A stretch of 64,000 nt of DNA from an uncultured Allomuricauda sp. (GTDB lineage Bacteria > Bacteroidota > Bacteroidia > Flavobacteriales > Flavobacteriaceae): positions 496,001 through 560,000 of the forward strand of contig NZ_CANMOO010000002.1 in NCBI RefSeq assembly GCF_947499585.1. Direction: 5' to 3'. This document shows positions 42,629-52,127 of this stretch, piece after piece. The stretch's first letter is position 1, and the number at the start of each line of letters is the position of its first letter. Position numbers and translations under genes: made by a program. The notes below the pieces were generated by a model. That model was given only the letters and a program-made list of their open reading frames with translations. It did no database searches and was not told the origin of the DNA.

Positions 42629-44412
42629 TGTATAAGTTATGCCACAAAATTTTGTTTGTTTTAAGCGTAACCCTAATTATGGGTGTTTCTTCTTATGCCC
42701 AAGAAAATGAGGTTTCATTTGAAATAAAACTCAGCAAAGAAAAGTTGGGTATAAATGAACGCCTTAGAGTAGAATTCACCATGAACAAAGATGGAGATAA
42801 CTTTAGCCCTCCTCCTTTTGAAGGTTTTAAGGTGGTCATGGGGCCCTCACAATCCATTAGTTCTTCATGGATCAATGGTAAGCGAAGTTTCTCAAAATCC
42901 TATTCTTATATTTTAGTGCCTACGGCAAGGGGTAGGTTTACCATAAAACAGGCTACGATAGAAATTAGCGGAGAAACGTATAAGACCTTACCCAAAGCAG
43001 TAGAGGTGACTGGCGCCGTGGATAAACCAAGTGACGAAAAAACAGTTGACGATGTAGCAGATGAAAGTCTCCATTTGGTTGCAGAAGTTTCCAAGGGAAA
43101 CCCATATCTAAATGAAGCTGTGACCGTAGTGTACAAACTCTATGTAAGTCCATCCATAAGTGTTACAAATTATCGCCCTTTGGATAATCCCAAATACAAC
43201 AATTTTTGGAGCCAGGACATTCCTGTAACTAAACATACCGCACAAAATGGAACTTATCAGGGCAAGCCTTATCGTTTTGTTATTTTAAAAAGAGTAGTGT
43301 TATATCCTCAAAAATTTGGGAGTTTGGAAATTGAACCTCTTTCACTTGAAATTTTTGTAGATGTTCCAACAAATAGGAGAGATTTTTTTGGAGGACGTAT
43401 TTACACCCAAACCAGCAAAACAGTTTCTGCTGGTAGGCGCACCTTAAATGTAAAACCCTTGCCCGAAGTTGGCAGGCCAGTAAATTTTGGCGGAGCGGTT
43501 GGTGATTTTGAATTCTCCGTAACAGCCAGTAAAAGGCAATTGAATGCTTCAGAATCACTTCAAGCAAAAGTGGAAGTGTCAGGAAAAGGAAATCTAAAGC
43601 TTTTTCAACTTCCAGAACCAGAATTACCAAGTGCACTTGAAGTATATGAACCAGAATTTGATGAAAACGTGCGAACAAATATTTCTGGAATGGAGGGTAA
43701 GGTTGCAGACAATTATACAATAGTTCCATCATTCAGAGGTAAATACCCCATACCAAGTATTTCATTCAGTTATTTCAATCCAAAGACCTCAAAATATGTT
43801 ACTTTGAATTCAGAAGAAATAAATATTGAAGTAATGGAAGGGCCAGTAGGTTCATCCACAGATAACAGTATCTCTTCATCTAGTAACAAACAATTTGTAG
43901 TTGCCACCGGAAAACAATTTCATTTTATAAAACTGAGCCCAAATTTGAGTAAAATAGGAACAAATTACTTCTTTGGTTCAAATAGCTTTTACCTCATGCT
44001 TTTTGCTCCATTGTTATTAATCCCGATTGCTGTATTTTCTTTTAAGAAAAGAGAAGCTATTGCTAGTGATGTGGCAGGAAACAAAATAAAACGTGCCAAT
44101 AAGCTTGCCAAAAAATACCTTTATACTGCAAAAAAAGAACTTGGAAATAAGGAAGCGTTTTACGTAGCATTAGAAAAAGGACTTCATAATTATTTAAAAG
44201 CTAAATTGAAGATTGAAACTTCCGAATTTAGTAAGGAAAAAATCACCGCCATTCTCACTGAAAAGAAAGTAAGCACGGAGAATACAGAAGGGTTTATTGG
44301 GCTTCTCAAGAATTGTGAAATGGCACGTTACAGCCCATTCTCCGATGTACAAATGCAGAATGACTATGATAAAGCTAGTGAAGTAATCTCTAAATTGGAC
44401 AAACAATTATGA
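42628..44412 (+). CDS. batD: BatD, oxygen tolerance protein
   Basis: 594 residues from ATG 42628 (the TTG two codons earlier is less likely). A signal peptide ending in YAQ (about 24), then a long beta-rich BatD region of several Ig-like domains, a transmembrane helix near 455-475, and a helical C-terminal cytoplasmic tail. It is the largest periplasmic subunit of the Bat complex. It overlaps batC by 1 base and batE by 4 bases (ATGA), consistent with translational coupling. Confidence 0.92.
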   Translation: MYKLCHKILFVLSVTLIMGVSSYAQENEVSFEIKLSKEKLGINERLRVEFTMNKDGDNFSPPPFEGFKVVMGPSQSISSSWINGKRSFSKSYSYILVPTARGRFTIKQATIEISGETYKTLPKAVEVTGAVDKPSDEKTVDDVADESLHLVAEVSKGNPYLNEAVTVVYKLYVSPSISVTNYRPLDNPKYNNFWSQDIPVTKHTAQNGTYQGKPYRFVILKRVVLYPQKFGSLEIEPLSLEIFVDVPTNRRDFFGGRIYTQTSKTVSAGRRTLNVKPLPEVGRPVNFGGAVGDFEFSVTASKRQLNASESLQAKVEVSGKGNLKLFQLPEPELPSALEVYEPEFDENVRTNISGMEGKVADNYTIVPSFRGKYPIPSISFSYFNPKTSKYVTLNSEEINIEVMEGPVGSSTDNSISSSSNKQFVVATGKQFHFIKLSPNLSKIGTNYFFGSNSFYLMLFAPLLLIPIAVFSFKKREAIASDVAGNKIKRANKLAKKYLYTAKKELGNKEAFYVALEKGLHNYLKAKLKIETSEFSKEKITAILTEKKVSTENTEGFIGLLKNCEMARYSPFSDVQMQNDYDKASEVISKLDKQL

Positions 44413-45173
44413 GTACAAAAACACTAGCAATTTTAATCTGTTTGTCTTCATTCTATTTTGGAATTTCCCAAAGCAATTCTCTTTTTACAGCTGCTACGGA
44501 AAACTATAATAAAGGTGAATACACGAAAGCGATTGATAAGTATGAACAGATTCTTAAAAACGGAGAACATTCTGCGGAGCTTTATTTCAATTTAGGGAAT
44601 TGCCATTATAAACTTAATGCCATAGGCCCGAGTATCTATTATTATGAGAAGGCACTTCTTCTGAAACCAAATGATGGCGAAATACTAAACAATCTGGGAT
44701 ATGCCCAAAATATGAGGTTAGACGCTGTCGAAAAAATGCCCAAAACAGACATTGCTCAACTGTATAGTGATTTTGTAAACATATTATCCTTTGATCAATG
44801 GGCATATTTGGCCGTATCATTATTTATTTTGTTTGTTTTGGCCTATCTATCTTATTTCTTCTTGCGTTTTGCCACACAAAAACGAATTGCTTTTATTGCC
44901 AGTGTAATGTCTTTAATACTTGGAGTGGTAAGTATTTTAATTGCCTATTTACAGTACCAAGACTTTAAAACGGACAATCCAGCGATTATCTTTAGCAAAG
45001 AAATCAAAATCACTTCGGAGCCAAACAACAACAGTGAAGTTGTCTTTACATTGCATGAAGGAACAAAGGTCAACGTGCTTGAAAAACTCAATGATTGGAA
45101 AAAAATTAGACTGGAAGATGGTCAAACTGGGTGGTTACTTGACGAAAATCTAAGATTGTTGAAAGATTTTTAG
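44409..45173 (+). CDS. batE: BatE, TPR and SH3-like protein
   Basis: 254 residues: signal peptide, tetratricopeptide repeats (about 25-105), two transmembrane helices (about 135-155 and 160-180), and an SH3-like (SH3b) domain at the C-terminus, with the pattern EGTKVNVLEKLNDWKKI-RLEDGQTGWL. It is the last gene of the Bat operon and overlaps batD by 4 bases. Its SH3 domain likely binds peptidoglycan or the BatD partner; that is inference. Confidence 0.9.
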   Translation: MSTKTLAILICLSSFYFGISQSNSLFTAATENYNKGEYTKAIDKYEQILKNGEHSAELYFNLGNCHYKLNAIGPSIYYYEKALLLKPNDGEILNNLGYAQNMRLDAVEKMPKTDIAQLYSDFVNILSFDQWAYLAVSLFILFVLAYLSYFFLRFATQKRIAFIASVMSLILGVVSILIAYLQYQDFKTDNPAIIFSKEIKITSEPNNNSEVVFTLHEGTKVNVLEKLNDWKKIRLEDGQTGWLLDENLRLLKDF

Positions 45174-45206
45174 ATTTTTTTTAACAAAAACTAATAGCTT
45201 TACTAT

Positions 45207-45214
45207 TATTTTTG
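45207..45214 (+). promoter_or_regulatory. -7 promoter element before the small exported protein
   Basis: TATTTTTG, a perfect TAnnTTTG match, only 15 bases before the GTG start at 45230, so the transcript would have almost no leader. It separates the inorganic-carbon module from the Bat operon. Confidence 0.5.
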
Positions 45215-45229
45215 CGTTAAAACAACACG

Positions 45230-45538
45230 GTGCTAAAAACAATAGCCTTTCCTCTTATTGCTGTTATGCTAATATTTTCCATATTGGCACCGTCTCTTAT
45301 TCCGTTGTTGGATAACGATTATGATATCATTGTTCTTATGGATAACAATGAAGAGGAAAAGAGCAAAGAAAAAGAGTCTGAGAAAAAGTTTGATGAAAAA
45401 AATCTGTTTCTAAGCAGTTTTACTTCTTCAGATAGTATGTTTTTTCAAAACCCTAATCAAGGCTGTAACAGATATCTCTTTTCAAACTCAGATTTTAAAG
45501 TTGAAATACTTCTCCCCCCTCCCCGGAAATTGGTTTAA
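45230..45538 (+). CDS. Small exported acidic protein upstream of SulP
   Basis: 102 residues from a GTG start (no in-frame ATG upstream before a stop). The N-terminus MLKTIAFPLIAVMLIFSILAP is a signal peptide or anchor; the rest is acidic and charged (EEEKSKEKESEKK), with one late Cys, then a Pro-rich PPPRKLV end. I do not recognise a family. Its place 78 bases before the SulP/carbonic anhydrase genes suggests a link to anion or bicarbonate uptake. Weak evidence for a specific function. Confidence 0.55.
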   Translation: MLKTIAFPLIAVMLIFSILAPSLIPLLDNDYDIIVLMDNNEEEKSKEKESEKKFDEKNLFLSSFTSSDSMFFQNPNQGCNRYLFSNSDFKVEILLPPPRKLV

Positions 45539-45570
45539 TACCTCCGTTTTGCTTTAATCAATTTCTAACT

Positions 45571-45599
45571 GTCTTCAACAGAATTTACATTCTGAAGAC
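45571..45599 (+). other. Leader stem-loop before the SulP gene
   Basis: GTCTTC-aac-AGAA and TTCT-GAAGAC pair with a 3-base bulge over a 6-base loop, 17 bases before ATG 45617. No T-run follows, so it is not a terminator. A regulatory or RNA-stability role is possible. Confidence 0.35.
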
Positions 45600-45616
45600 T
45601 AAACTATTTTACTATC

Positions 45617-47224
45617 ATGTTCAAGTATTTAAAAAATGACTTGCCAGCAAGTGTTGTGGTGTTTTTTGTGGCATTACCACTTTGTTTAGGCATAGCCCTT
45701 GCCAGTGGAGCCCCTTTATTTTCTGGCTTAATTGCCGGTATTGTAGGTGGAATCATCGTTGGGGCTCTAAGTGGTTCTCAAATTGGTGTAAGTGGTCCCG
45801 CAGCTGGTTTGGCTGCAATAGTATTGACCGCAATAACTGCCTTGGGCGGGTTTGAGAATTTCCTTGTGGCCGTTGTGCTTGGGGGTATTATCCAAATCAT
45901 CTTTAGTATTTTAAAAGCTGGGGTAATTGCATATTACTTCCCATCATCCGTTATTAAAGGCATGCTTACAGGAATTGGAATTATTATTATTCTAAAACAG
46001 ATTCCACACTTTTTTGGCTATGATGCAGATCCAGAGGGAGATTTTGCCTTTTTTCAAGTAGATGGAGAAAATACCTTCAGTGAAATCATAAATACCTTTA
46101 ATTTTATTAGTCCCGGTGCAACCATTGTTGCCATTGCTGCATTACTTATTCTCATTTTGTGGGATAAGTTACTAAGTAAAAAATCAAAAGTATTTCAATT
46201 GGTACAAGGTCCTTTGGTAGCCGTTGTTGTTGGAATCCTATATTTTATTTTCACAAAGGACAATGAGTCCTTGGCTATATCAAGTAATCATTTAGTAAGT
46301 GTTCCTATTCCAGATAGTATTGAGTCTTTTGGAAATCTTTTAAGGTTTCCAAACTTTGCTGTTATTGGAAGCCCTGAAATTTGGATTACCGCTTTTACAA
46401 TTGCCTTAGTGGCCAGTTTGGAAACCTTATTGTGCGTTGAAGCAACTGACAAATTAGATCCCTATAAAAGAACTACCCCAACCAACAAGGAATTATTGGC
46501 CCAAGGAATTGGAAACAGTATTTCTGGTATGATAGGAGGTTTACCTATTACCCAAGTAATTGTTCGTAGTTCGGCAAACATACAATCTGGAGGTAGAACC
46601 AAGGCATCGGCTATTATTCATGGTTTTTTCCTTTTGATTTCAGTGATGCTTATTCCAAAGTTGCTAAATATGATTCCTTTATCCGTATTAGCCGCTATTC
46701 TCTTTATAGTTGGATATAAATTGGCAAAACCAGGATTATTCAAAAAGATGTATAATTTAGGGTGGAAACAATTTGTCCCCTTTGTAGTTACCGTAGTAGG
46801 TATTGTATTTACTGATTTATTGATAGGAATTGGACTTGGATTAGGTGTAGGTATTATTGTCATCTTGATTAAAAGCTACCAAAATTCTCACTTCTTGCAC
46901 ATTGAAGACAAGAGTAATGGTGCCCATAAGATAAAAATGACCTTAGCGGAAGAAGTAACTTTCTTTAATAAAGGAGCCATTCTTAAAGAGTTGGATAGTC
47001 TTCCTGAAAATTCATATCTTGAATTGGATGTAAGAAAGACACGCTACTTAGATAATGACATTATCGAAATTCTGGAAGATTTTTCAGAAAAAGCAAGAAA
47101 CAAGAACATAGGAATAAAACTAATTTCAGAAAGAGGAATAGTTGAAAACCCTGATAGTTATATTCAATTTTTTCAATTAGACATTAATCGACATAAAAAT
47201 CTACAATATGATCACACAGACTAA
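45617..47224 (+). CDS. SulP family transporter, probable bicarbonate transporter
   Basis: 535 residues. SulP membrane domain (about 1-420) with the conserved GSQIGVSGPAAGLAA (54-68) and a C-terminal STAS-like domain (about 440-520). It overlaps the carbonic anhydrase gene by 17 bases. SulP proteins next to carbonic anhydrases are typically bicarbonate transporters (BicA type) in bacteria; a sulfate role is the alternative. Marine Flavobacteriia use such modules for anaplerotic carbon fixation, as established for some proteorhodopsin-bearing members. Confidence 0.88.
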   Translation: MFKYLKNDLPASVVVFFVALPLCLGIALASGAPLFSGLIAGIVGGIIVGALSGSQIGVSGPAAGLAAIVLTAITALGGFENFLVAVVLGGIIQIIFSILKAGVIAYYFPSSVIKGMLTGIGIIIILKQIPHFFGYDADPEGDFAFFQVDGENTFSEIINTFNFISPGATIVAIAALLILILWDKLLSKKSKVFQLVQGPLVAVVVGILYFIFTKDNESLAISSNHLVSVPIPDSIESFGNLLRFPNFAVIGSPEIWITAFTIALVASLETLLCVEATDKLDPYKRTTPTNKELLAQGIGNSISGMIGGLPITQVIVRSSANIQSGGRTKASAIIHGFFLLISVMLIPKLLNMIPLSVLAAILFIVGYKLAKPGLFKKMYNLGWKQFVPFVVTVVGIVFTDLLIGIGLGLGVGIIVILIKSYQNSHFLHIEDKSNGAHKIKMTLAEEVTFFNKGAILKELDSLPENSYLELDVRKTRYLDNDIIEILEDFSEKARNKNIGIKLISERGIVENPDSYIQFFQLDINRHKNLQYDHTD

Positions 47225-47834
47225 AGAAACACAGGCCGCATTAAACCCTAACACAGCATTGGAACTTCTTAAGGAAGGGAACAAGCGTTTTGTAGAGCAA
47301 AATCAGACAGATAGAAATTTATTGGCACAAGTAACAGAAACCACAACCGGTCAATACCCTTTTGCAACTATTCTTAGTTGTATAGACTCACGCGTTTCCG
47401 CAGAACTTGTTTTTGACCAAGGTGTTGGAGATATTTTTAGTGCAAGGGTTGCCGGTAATATTGTCAACGCCGATATTTTGGGCAGTATGGAGTTTGCATG
47501 TAAGTTAGCGGGCACAAAAATAATTGTGGTTTTGGGCCATACAAGTTGTGGAGCCGTAAAAGGTGCATGCGATGATGCCAAAATGGGAAATCTCACAGAG
47601 CTCCTTAGCAAAATAAGGCCCGCGGTGAATGCTGTTTCAGAGCCATCAGATGCAAGTCAGCGTACTTCTAAAAATCTTGATTTTGTAAACTCCGTGGCTG
47701 AAAAAAATGTAAAAATGACTATTGATAATATTAGGAAACAAAGTCCGGTCTTAAAAGAAATGGAAGATAACGGGGAAATCCTTATCGTTGGTGGTATGTA
47801 TGATATTTCTAACGGAAAAGTTCACTACATGTAG
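47208..47834 (+). CDS. Beta-class carbonic anhydrase
   Basis: 208 residues. Zinc ligands Cys58 (SCIDSR), His111 and Cys114 (GHTSCGAV), with the Asp60/Arg62 dyad, all of the beta class. It interconverts carbon dioxide and bicarbonate in the cytoplasm. The 5' end overlaps the SulP gene by 17 bases, so it is translationally coupled to the transporter. It should speed conversion of imported bicarbonate or trap CO2. A terminator follows at 47859. Confidence 0.95.
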   Translation: MITQTKETQAALNPNTALELLKEGNKRFVEQNQTDRNLLAQVTETTTGQYPFATILSCIDSRVSAELVFDQGVGDIFSARVAGNIVNADILGSMEFACKLAGTKIIVVLGHTSCGAVKGACDDAKMGNLTELLSKIRPAVNAVSEPSDASQRTSKNLDFVNSVAEKNVKMTIDNIRKQSPVLKEMEDNGEILIVGGMYDISNGKVHYM

Positions 47835-47858
47835 ATTTAGTTCATAAAATTTAATACT

Positions 47859-47896
47859 AAAAAGGTCAGTGTTTAACATTTCATTGGCCTTTTTTA
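47859..47896 (+). terminator. Rho-independent terminator after the carbonic anhydrase gene
   Basis: AAAAAGGTCAGTG pairs with CATTGGCCTTTTT (13 positions with two G-U type wobbles) around a loop of about 10 bases, followed by Ts. It separates the second SulP gene. Confidence 0.8.
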
Positions 47897-47949
47897 CTAT
47901 CCCAAAAGTAGTATCTTGACAGCAATACTATATAACCTAAATAGCGACC

Positions 47950-49812
47950 ATGTTCAAGCATTTTAAAGGAGATTTATTTGGTGGTATAACGGCTGGCATC
48001 GTAGCCTTACCATTGGCTCTTGCATTTGGTGTAAGTTCTGGCCTAGGCCCCAGCGCCGGGTTATATGGTGCTATTTTTATTAGTTTTTTTGCTGCTCTTT
48101 TTGGAGGTACAAATACTCAAATTTCTGGCCCCACCGCACCTATGACTGCAGTGAGTATGGTTGTTATTGGTGGTATTGTTGCCATTAATGACGGTGATAT
48201 TGGAAAAGCGCTTCCTGCAATATTGACCATATTCCTTTTGGCTGGTATCATGCAGATTGGACTTGGACTTATGGGCTTGGGAAAATATATAAAATACATC
48301 CCCTATCCCGTGGTTTCTGGGTTTATGACAGCTATTGGAGTTATAATTTTAGTTACTCAAATCCTTCCAGCCGTTGGTTATTATCCTAAAGAGGATACCC
48401 AATATGTAAGTCGTTTTATGGCTGATGCAGAAGAAGAAATATTGGAAAATATTCTTAGAGAAGAAGCAGGTGAAGGGATTTTGGTTTTAGAGGATTTTGA
48501 AGAAACCATTAAGAGAGCGGAAGAGATTACTCCCGCGGACATGCAAAAGGAAGCCAAAACGTTGGCAGCAAAAGATGCTTCTGGAGTAATAGGCACTTTT
48601 AAAGTATTGCCACGGGCACTGAAAAGTATTAACTGGCTTGAGTTAGCTCTTGCCTTAGCGACTATTTTTATTATTTATGGCTTTAAACGTATAACTACTG
48701 CTGTTCCAAGCACCTTGGTCGCATTAATTGTAGTTTCAGGAATAGCATTTGGGTTTGGGTTACCCTATCGCCCAATTGAAGAAATTCCAAGTGGTTTGCC
48801 GCTTCCAAACTTAGAAATTTTTACACAATTCAAGATTAACTCTATTGCCCCATATGTTTTTACCGCATTGACTTTGGCTCTTTTAGGTGCCATTGATTCT
48901 CTTTTGACCTCTGTAGTTGCGGATAATATGACGCAAACCAAGCATAAACCAAACAAAGAATTGGTTGGACAGGGAATAGGAAATAGTGTTGCAGCGCTTT
49001 TTGGGGGTATTCCTGGAGCTGGAGCCACAATTAGGACTGTAGTCAATATTAATTCTGGAGGGAAAACAAGATTATCCGGTATGGTAGCAGGTATCCTTTT
49101 GCTCATTATACTTCTGGCCTTAGGGCCTGTTGCCTCTCAAATTCCTGCAGCTGTCTTAGCGGGTATTTTGGTCACGGTAGGTATTGGTGTAATGGATTAT
49201 AAAGGTCTAAAAGCCATACCATATCTTCCAAAAGATATTAAGCTAGGGCCCTTAAAACTTAGTTCGGAAGTAATAATAATGTTAGCTGTAATGGTTCTTT
49301 CTTCCATTTGGAACTTGGTTTACGCAGTAGGAATAGGGCTGGTATTTGCCTCTTTAATGTTCATGAAAAAAATGGGGGATTTAACGGCAAAGCGATCAGA
49401 TGTAAAGCCATTGTCCAAGGAAAAAGCTTGGGCTGATGAAAAAGACTTTCCTAAAAATTTAGCAGATGAGGTTTTTATCAAACACGTTAAGGGTCCTCTA
49501 TTTTTTGGCTCGACCAGTGAATTTCAGCAGCTAGCAGATCAAATTCCAGATACTGCTTCTACTGTAATTATAAGAATGGGCAGAATGCAATACATGGACC
49601 AAACCGGTCTTTACGCCATGGAAGATGTACTACAAGATCTAAAAAACAGGGATGTTTATGTACTACTGGTAGAAATTCTAGATCAACCCAGATACATGAT
49701 GGAGCGGATTGATATAATCCCCGATTTAATACCGAAGGAGCATATTTTTGAAAATTTTAAAAGTTGTATGAAGTGGGTAGAGCTAAATGTAAAGGACAAA
49801 ATTATAGCTTAA
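47950..49812 (+). CDS. SulP family transporter with long acidic insertion
   Basis: 620 residues, longer than the other two SulP proteins of the window (525 and 535). The extra length is mainly an acidic, helix-prone stretch at about 148-225 between two membrane helices (PKEDTQYVSRFMADAEEEIL onwards), where the others have only a short loop. SulP motifs are otherwise normal (GGTNTQISGPTAPMTAVS at 52-69; NINSGGKTRLSG near 369). A C-terminal STAS domain is present at about 510-610 (VKGPLFFGSTSEF, DQTGLYAM). Probably a second anion or bicarbonate transporter. Confidence 0.9.
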   Translation: MFKHFKGDLFGGITAGIVALPLALAFGVSSGLGPSAGLYGAIFISFFAALFGGTNTQISGPTAPMTAVSMVVIGGIVAINDGDIGKALPAILTIFLLAGIMQIGLGLMGLGKYIKYIPYPVVSGFMTAIGVIILVTQILPAVGYYPKEDTQYVSRFMADAEEEILENILREEAGEGILVLEDFEETIKRAEEITPADMQKEAKTLAAKDASGVIGTFKVLPRALKSINWLELALALATIFIIYGFKRITTAVPSTLVALIVVSGIAFGFGLPYRPIEEIPSGLPLPNLEIFTQFKINSIAPYVFTALTLALLGAIDSLLTSVVADNMTQTKHKPNKELVGQGIGNSVAALFGGIPGAGATIRTVVNINSGGKTRLSGMVAGILLLIILLALGPVASQIPAAVLAGILVTVGIGVMDYKGLKAIPYLPKDIKLGPLKLSSEVIIMLAVMVLSSIWNLVYAVGIGLVFASLMFMKKMGDLTAKRSDVKPLSKEKAWADEKDFPKNLADEVFIKHVKGPLFFGSTSEFQQLADQIPDTASTVIIRMGRMQYMDQTGLYAMEDVLQDLKNRDVYVLLVEILDQPRYMMERIDIIPDLIPKEHIFENFKSCMKWVELNVKDKIIA

Positions 49813-49830
49813 ATCCATACTGATTAATTA

Positions 49831-50541
49831 ATGCTTCTATTGTTTCTGACATTCTTCCAAAATTTTCCAAACGATTCTGGACCAATATATAAAGAAACAA
49901 TTGCAGGTAGATTAATTGTAGAGCCTTACAATACTTTTAGCAACCTTATCTTCCTGATTATACTATGGTATTGGGGCATGAAAGTCTATAGAAATCCCAG
50001 ACAACATCAATTTCTTACATTGGTTTTGCCAATCATTGCCATTAGTTATGTGGGCGGTACCATTTATCATGCTACCAGAAGTCATGAGTTTTGGCTCTTG
50101 TTGGACTGGGTTCCCATAATGTTGCTTTGTTTGGCAATGGTCATTTATTTTATTTTCAAGATAGTAGGCAAATGGTGGCAAAGAGCTTTGTTCATTGTAT
50201 CCATTTTTGGAGTCTCTTACGCACTACGCATACTCCCAATGCAAGAGACAATTCGTATTTCCATTGGGTATGTTATAACCGCCCTTACAATTATGGTTCC
50301 CCTTGTTTGGTATCTTTCTAAAACTAAGTTTGCAAACATGCGTTGGGTAGTTTTTGCTTTTCTAATCTTTGCGATTGCCATATATTTTAGAAGTATCGAC
50401 CTAACCCAGACTATTTTCCAGATGGGTACTCATTGGTTATGGCACTTTTTGGGTGGAGTTGCGGTTCATTTTCTTATTACCTATATATTCAAAGACAATT
50501 TGCTAAATTTGTCGGCCAATAGCGCTATCGACCATGATTGA
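49831..50541 (+). CDS. Ceramidase-like (CREST) membrane protein
   Basis: 236 residues with about seven hydrophobic segments. CREST superfamily residues are visible: EPYNTFSNL (31-39), Ser72, His80 in [13 protein letters not shown], Asp92 in LLDWVP, and the final pair His201/His205 in [11 protein letters not shown]. These are the zinc site of alkaline ceramidases and relatives. Flavobacteria make sphingolipids or similar lipids, so a role in lipid hydrolysis is plausible but inferred. It overlaps the pheS start by 8 bases and reads into it, so the two are co-transcribed. Confidence 0.82.
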   Translation: MLLLFLTFFQNFPNDSGPIYKETIAGRLIVEPYNTFSNLIFLIILWYWGMKVYRNPRQHQFLTLVLPIIAISYVGGTIYHATRSHEFWLLLDWVPIMLLCLAMVIYFIFKIVGKWWQRALFIVSIFGVSYALRILPMQETIRISIGYVITALTIMVPLVWYLSKTKFANMRWVVFAFLIFAIAIYFRSIDLTQTIFQMGTHWLWHFLGGVAVHFLITYIFKDNLLNLSANSAIDHD

Positions 50542-51553
50542 GACCATTAAGGAACATTTGAGTGAAGTAGAACAGTTCACTTCAACTTCAAAAGATGAAA
50601 TAGAATCTTTCCGGATTAAGTATTTGGGGAAAAAGGGGCTTTTGAATACGTTCTTTGCTGAGTTCAAAAATGTACCTAATGAACAGAAGAAAGAATTTGG
50701 ACAGGTTATCAATCAGTTAAAAAATACTGCCACTCAAAAAGTTGATTCTTTAAAAACAGCTTTGGAAAATACGGCAGAAATAAAAGGAAAATACGGTGAT
50801 TTAACCAGACCGGGAGAGCCAATAGAAATTGGGGCAAGACATCCTATTTCGATTGTAAAAAATCAAATTATTGATATTTTTTCAAGAATTGGTTTTAATG
50901 TTTCCGAAGGGCCAGAGATTGAAGATGATTGGCACAATTTTACCGCACTGAACCTACCAGAGTATCATCCAGCTAGAGACATGCAGGATACTTTCTTTAT
51001 ACAGACTGACCCAGATGTGCTGTTGCGCACACATACTTCATCCGTTCAGGTTCGTTATATGGAAAATAACAAACCTCCAATTCGTACCATATCGCCAGGA
51101 AGAGTATACCGTAACGAGGCCATTTCGGCACGTTCACATTGCTTCTTTCACCAGGTAGAAGGATTGTACGTAGATAAAGACGTTTCATTTGCCGATTTGA
51201 AACAGACATTACAATACTTCACATCCGAAATGTTTGGAAAATCAAAGATTCGTTTACGCCCTTCTTACTTCCCGTTTACGGAACCAAGTGCTGAAGTTGA
51301 TGTGTATTGGGGTCTTGAGACCGAAACGGACTATCGTATGACCAAGGGTACAGGCTGGTTAGAAATTATGGGCTGTGGAATGGTAGATCCAAACGTACTG
51401 CAGAACTGTGGAATTGACCCGGAAGTTTACTCAGGGTTTGCATTTGGAATGGGTATTGATCGTATAGCTTTATTACTTCATCAAATCTCTGACATTCGTT
51501 TATTAAGTGAAAACGACATTCGCTTTTTAGAGCAGTTCAAAAGTGCCCTTTAA
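50534..51553 (+). CDS. pheS: Phenylalanine-tRNA ligase alpha subunit
   Basis: 339 residues, standard length. Class II synthetase motifs are present: the N-terminal helical arm, motif 2 [22 protein letters not shown] (shown in part) near 188-208, and motif 3 [14 protein letters not shown] near 297-310. It charges tRNA-Phe with the beta subunit, whose gene is not in the window. It overlaps the ceramidase-like gene at its start, an unusual partner for pheS. Confidence 0.96.
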   Translation: MIETIKEHLSEVEQFTSTSKDEIESFRIKYLGKKGLLNTFFAEFKNVPNEQKKEFGQVINQLKNTATQKVDSLKTALENTAEIKGKYGDLTRPGEPIEIGARHPISIVKNQIIDIFSRIGFNVSEGPEIEDDWHNFTALNLPEYHPARDMQDTFFIQTDPDVLLRTHTSSVQVRYMENNKPPIRTISPGRVYRNEAISARSHCFFHQVEGLYVDKDVSFADLKQTLQYFTSEMFGKSKIRLRPSYFPFTEPSAEVDVYWGLETETDYRMTKGTGWLEIMGCGMVDPNVLQNCGIDPEVYSGFAFGMGIDRIALLLHQISDIRLLSENDIRFLEQFKSAL

Positions 51554-51561
51554 ATAAGCAC

Positions 51562-52041
51562 ATGCAGCCGCGTATTGTACTTCTTGAGGAAAAGAAATTG
51601 GTAGGCACACATTTTACCATGAGCTTGGCCAATAATTCAACTTTTGAACTATGGAGGGGTTTCAGACCCAAAGCACAAGAAATTGAAAATAGAGTTTCCT
51701 CCGATTTCATCTCTATGCAAATTTATGGGCCATCGTATTTTTTAAACTTTAACCCTACCAATCAATTTGTAAAATGGGCAGCTGTTGAAGTTTTAAATTG
51801 CCATACAGTTCCAGATGGACTGGAATCTTTTACACTTCCAAGTGGAGAATACGCAGTGTTTTTCTATAGAGGATCCAGCACGGATAAATCTATATTTCAA
51901 TACATTTTTACCGAATGGCTCCCTAATAATTCTGAATATCAACTGGACGATAGGCCACTTTTTGAAGTCTTGGGAAGGAACTACAAAAACAACGATCCCA
52001 ATTCTGAAGAGGAAATTTGGATTCCAGTGCAAAAAAAGTAA
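51562..52041 (+). CDS. GyrI-like / AraC effector-binding domain protein
   Basis: 159 residues resembling the GyrI-like (AraC-type effector-binding) small-molecule-binding fold: the opening RIVLLEEKKLVGTHFTMSL, a middle WAAVEV strand, and the C-terminal segment LPSGEYAVFFYRGSS and FTEWLPNNSEY. There is no DNA-binding domain, so it is a stand-alone ligand-binding module, such as a drug or gyrase inhibitor-like binder. It starts 8 bases after pheS and may be in its operon. Ligand unknown. Confidence 0.8.
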   Translation: MQPRIVLLEEKKLVGTHFTMSLANNSTFELWRGFRPKAQEIENRVSSDFISMQIYGPSYFLNFNPTNQFVKWAAVEVLNCHTVPDGLESFTLPSGEYAVFFYRGSSTDKSIFQYIFTEWLPNNSEYQLDDRPLFEVLGRNYKNNDPNSEEEIWIPVQKK

Positions 52042-52127
52042 GTGCTGCCATTTTATACGCAGGTAAATACAAGAGTCTTTTTATAACTATATTTAGGTCA
52101 ATTGTAACATCCATTACGTATTAAATT

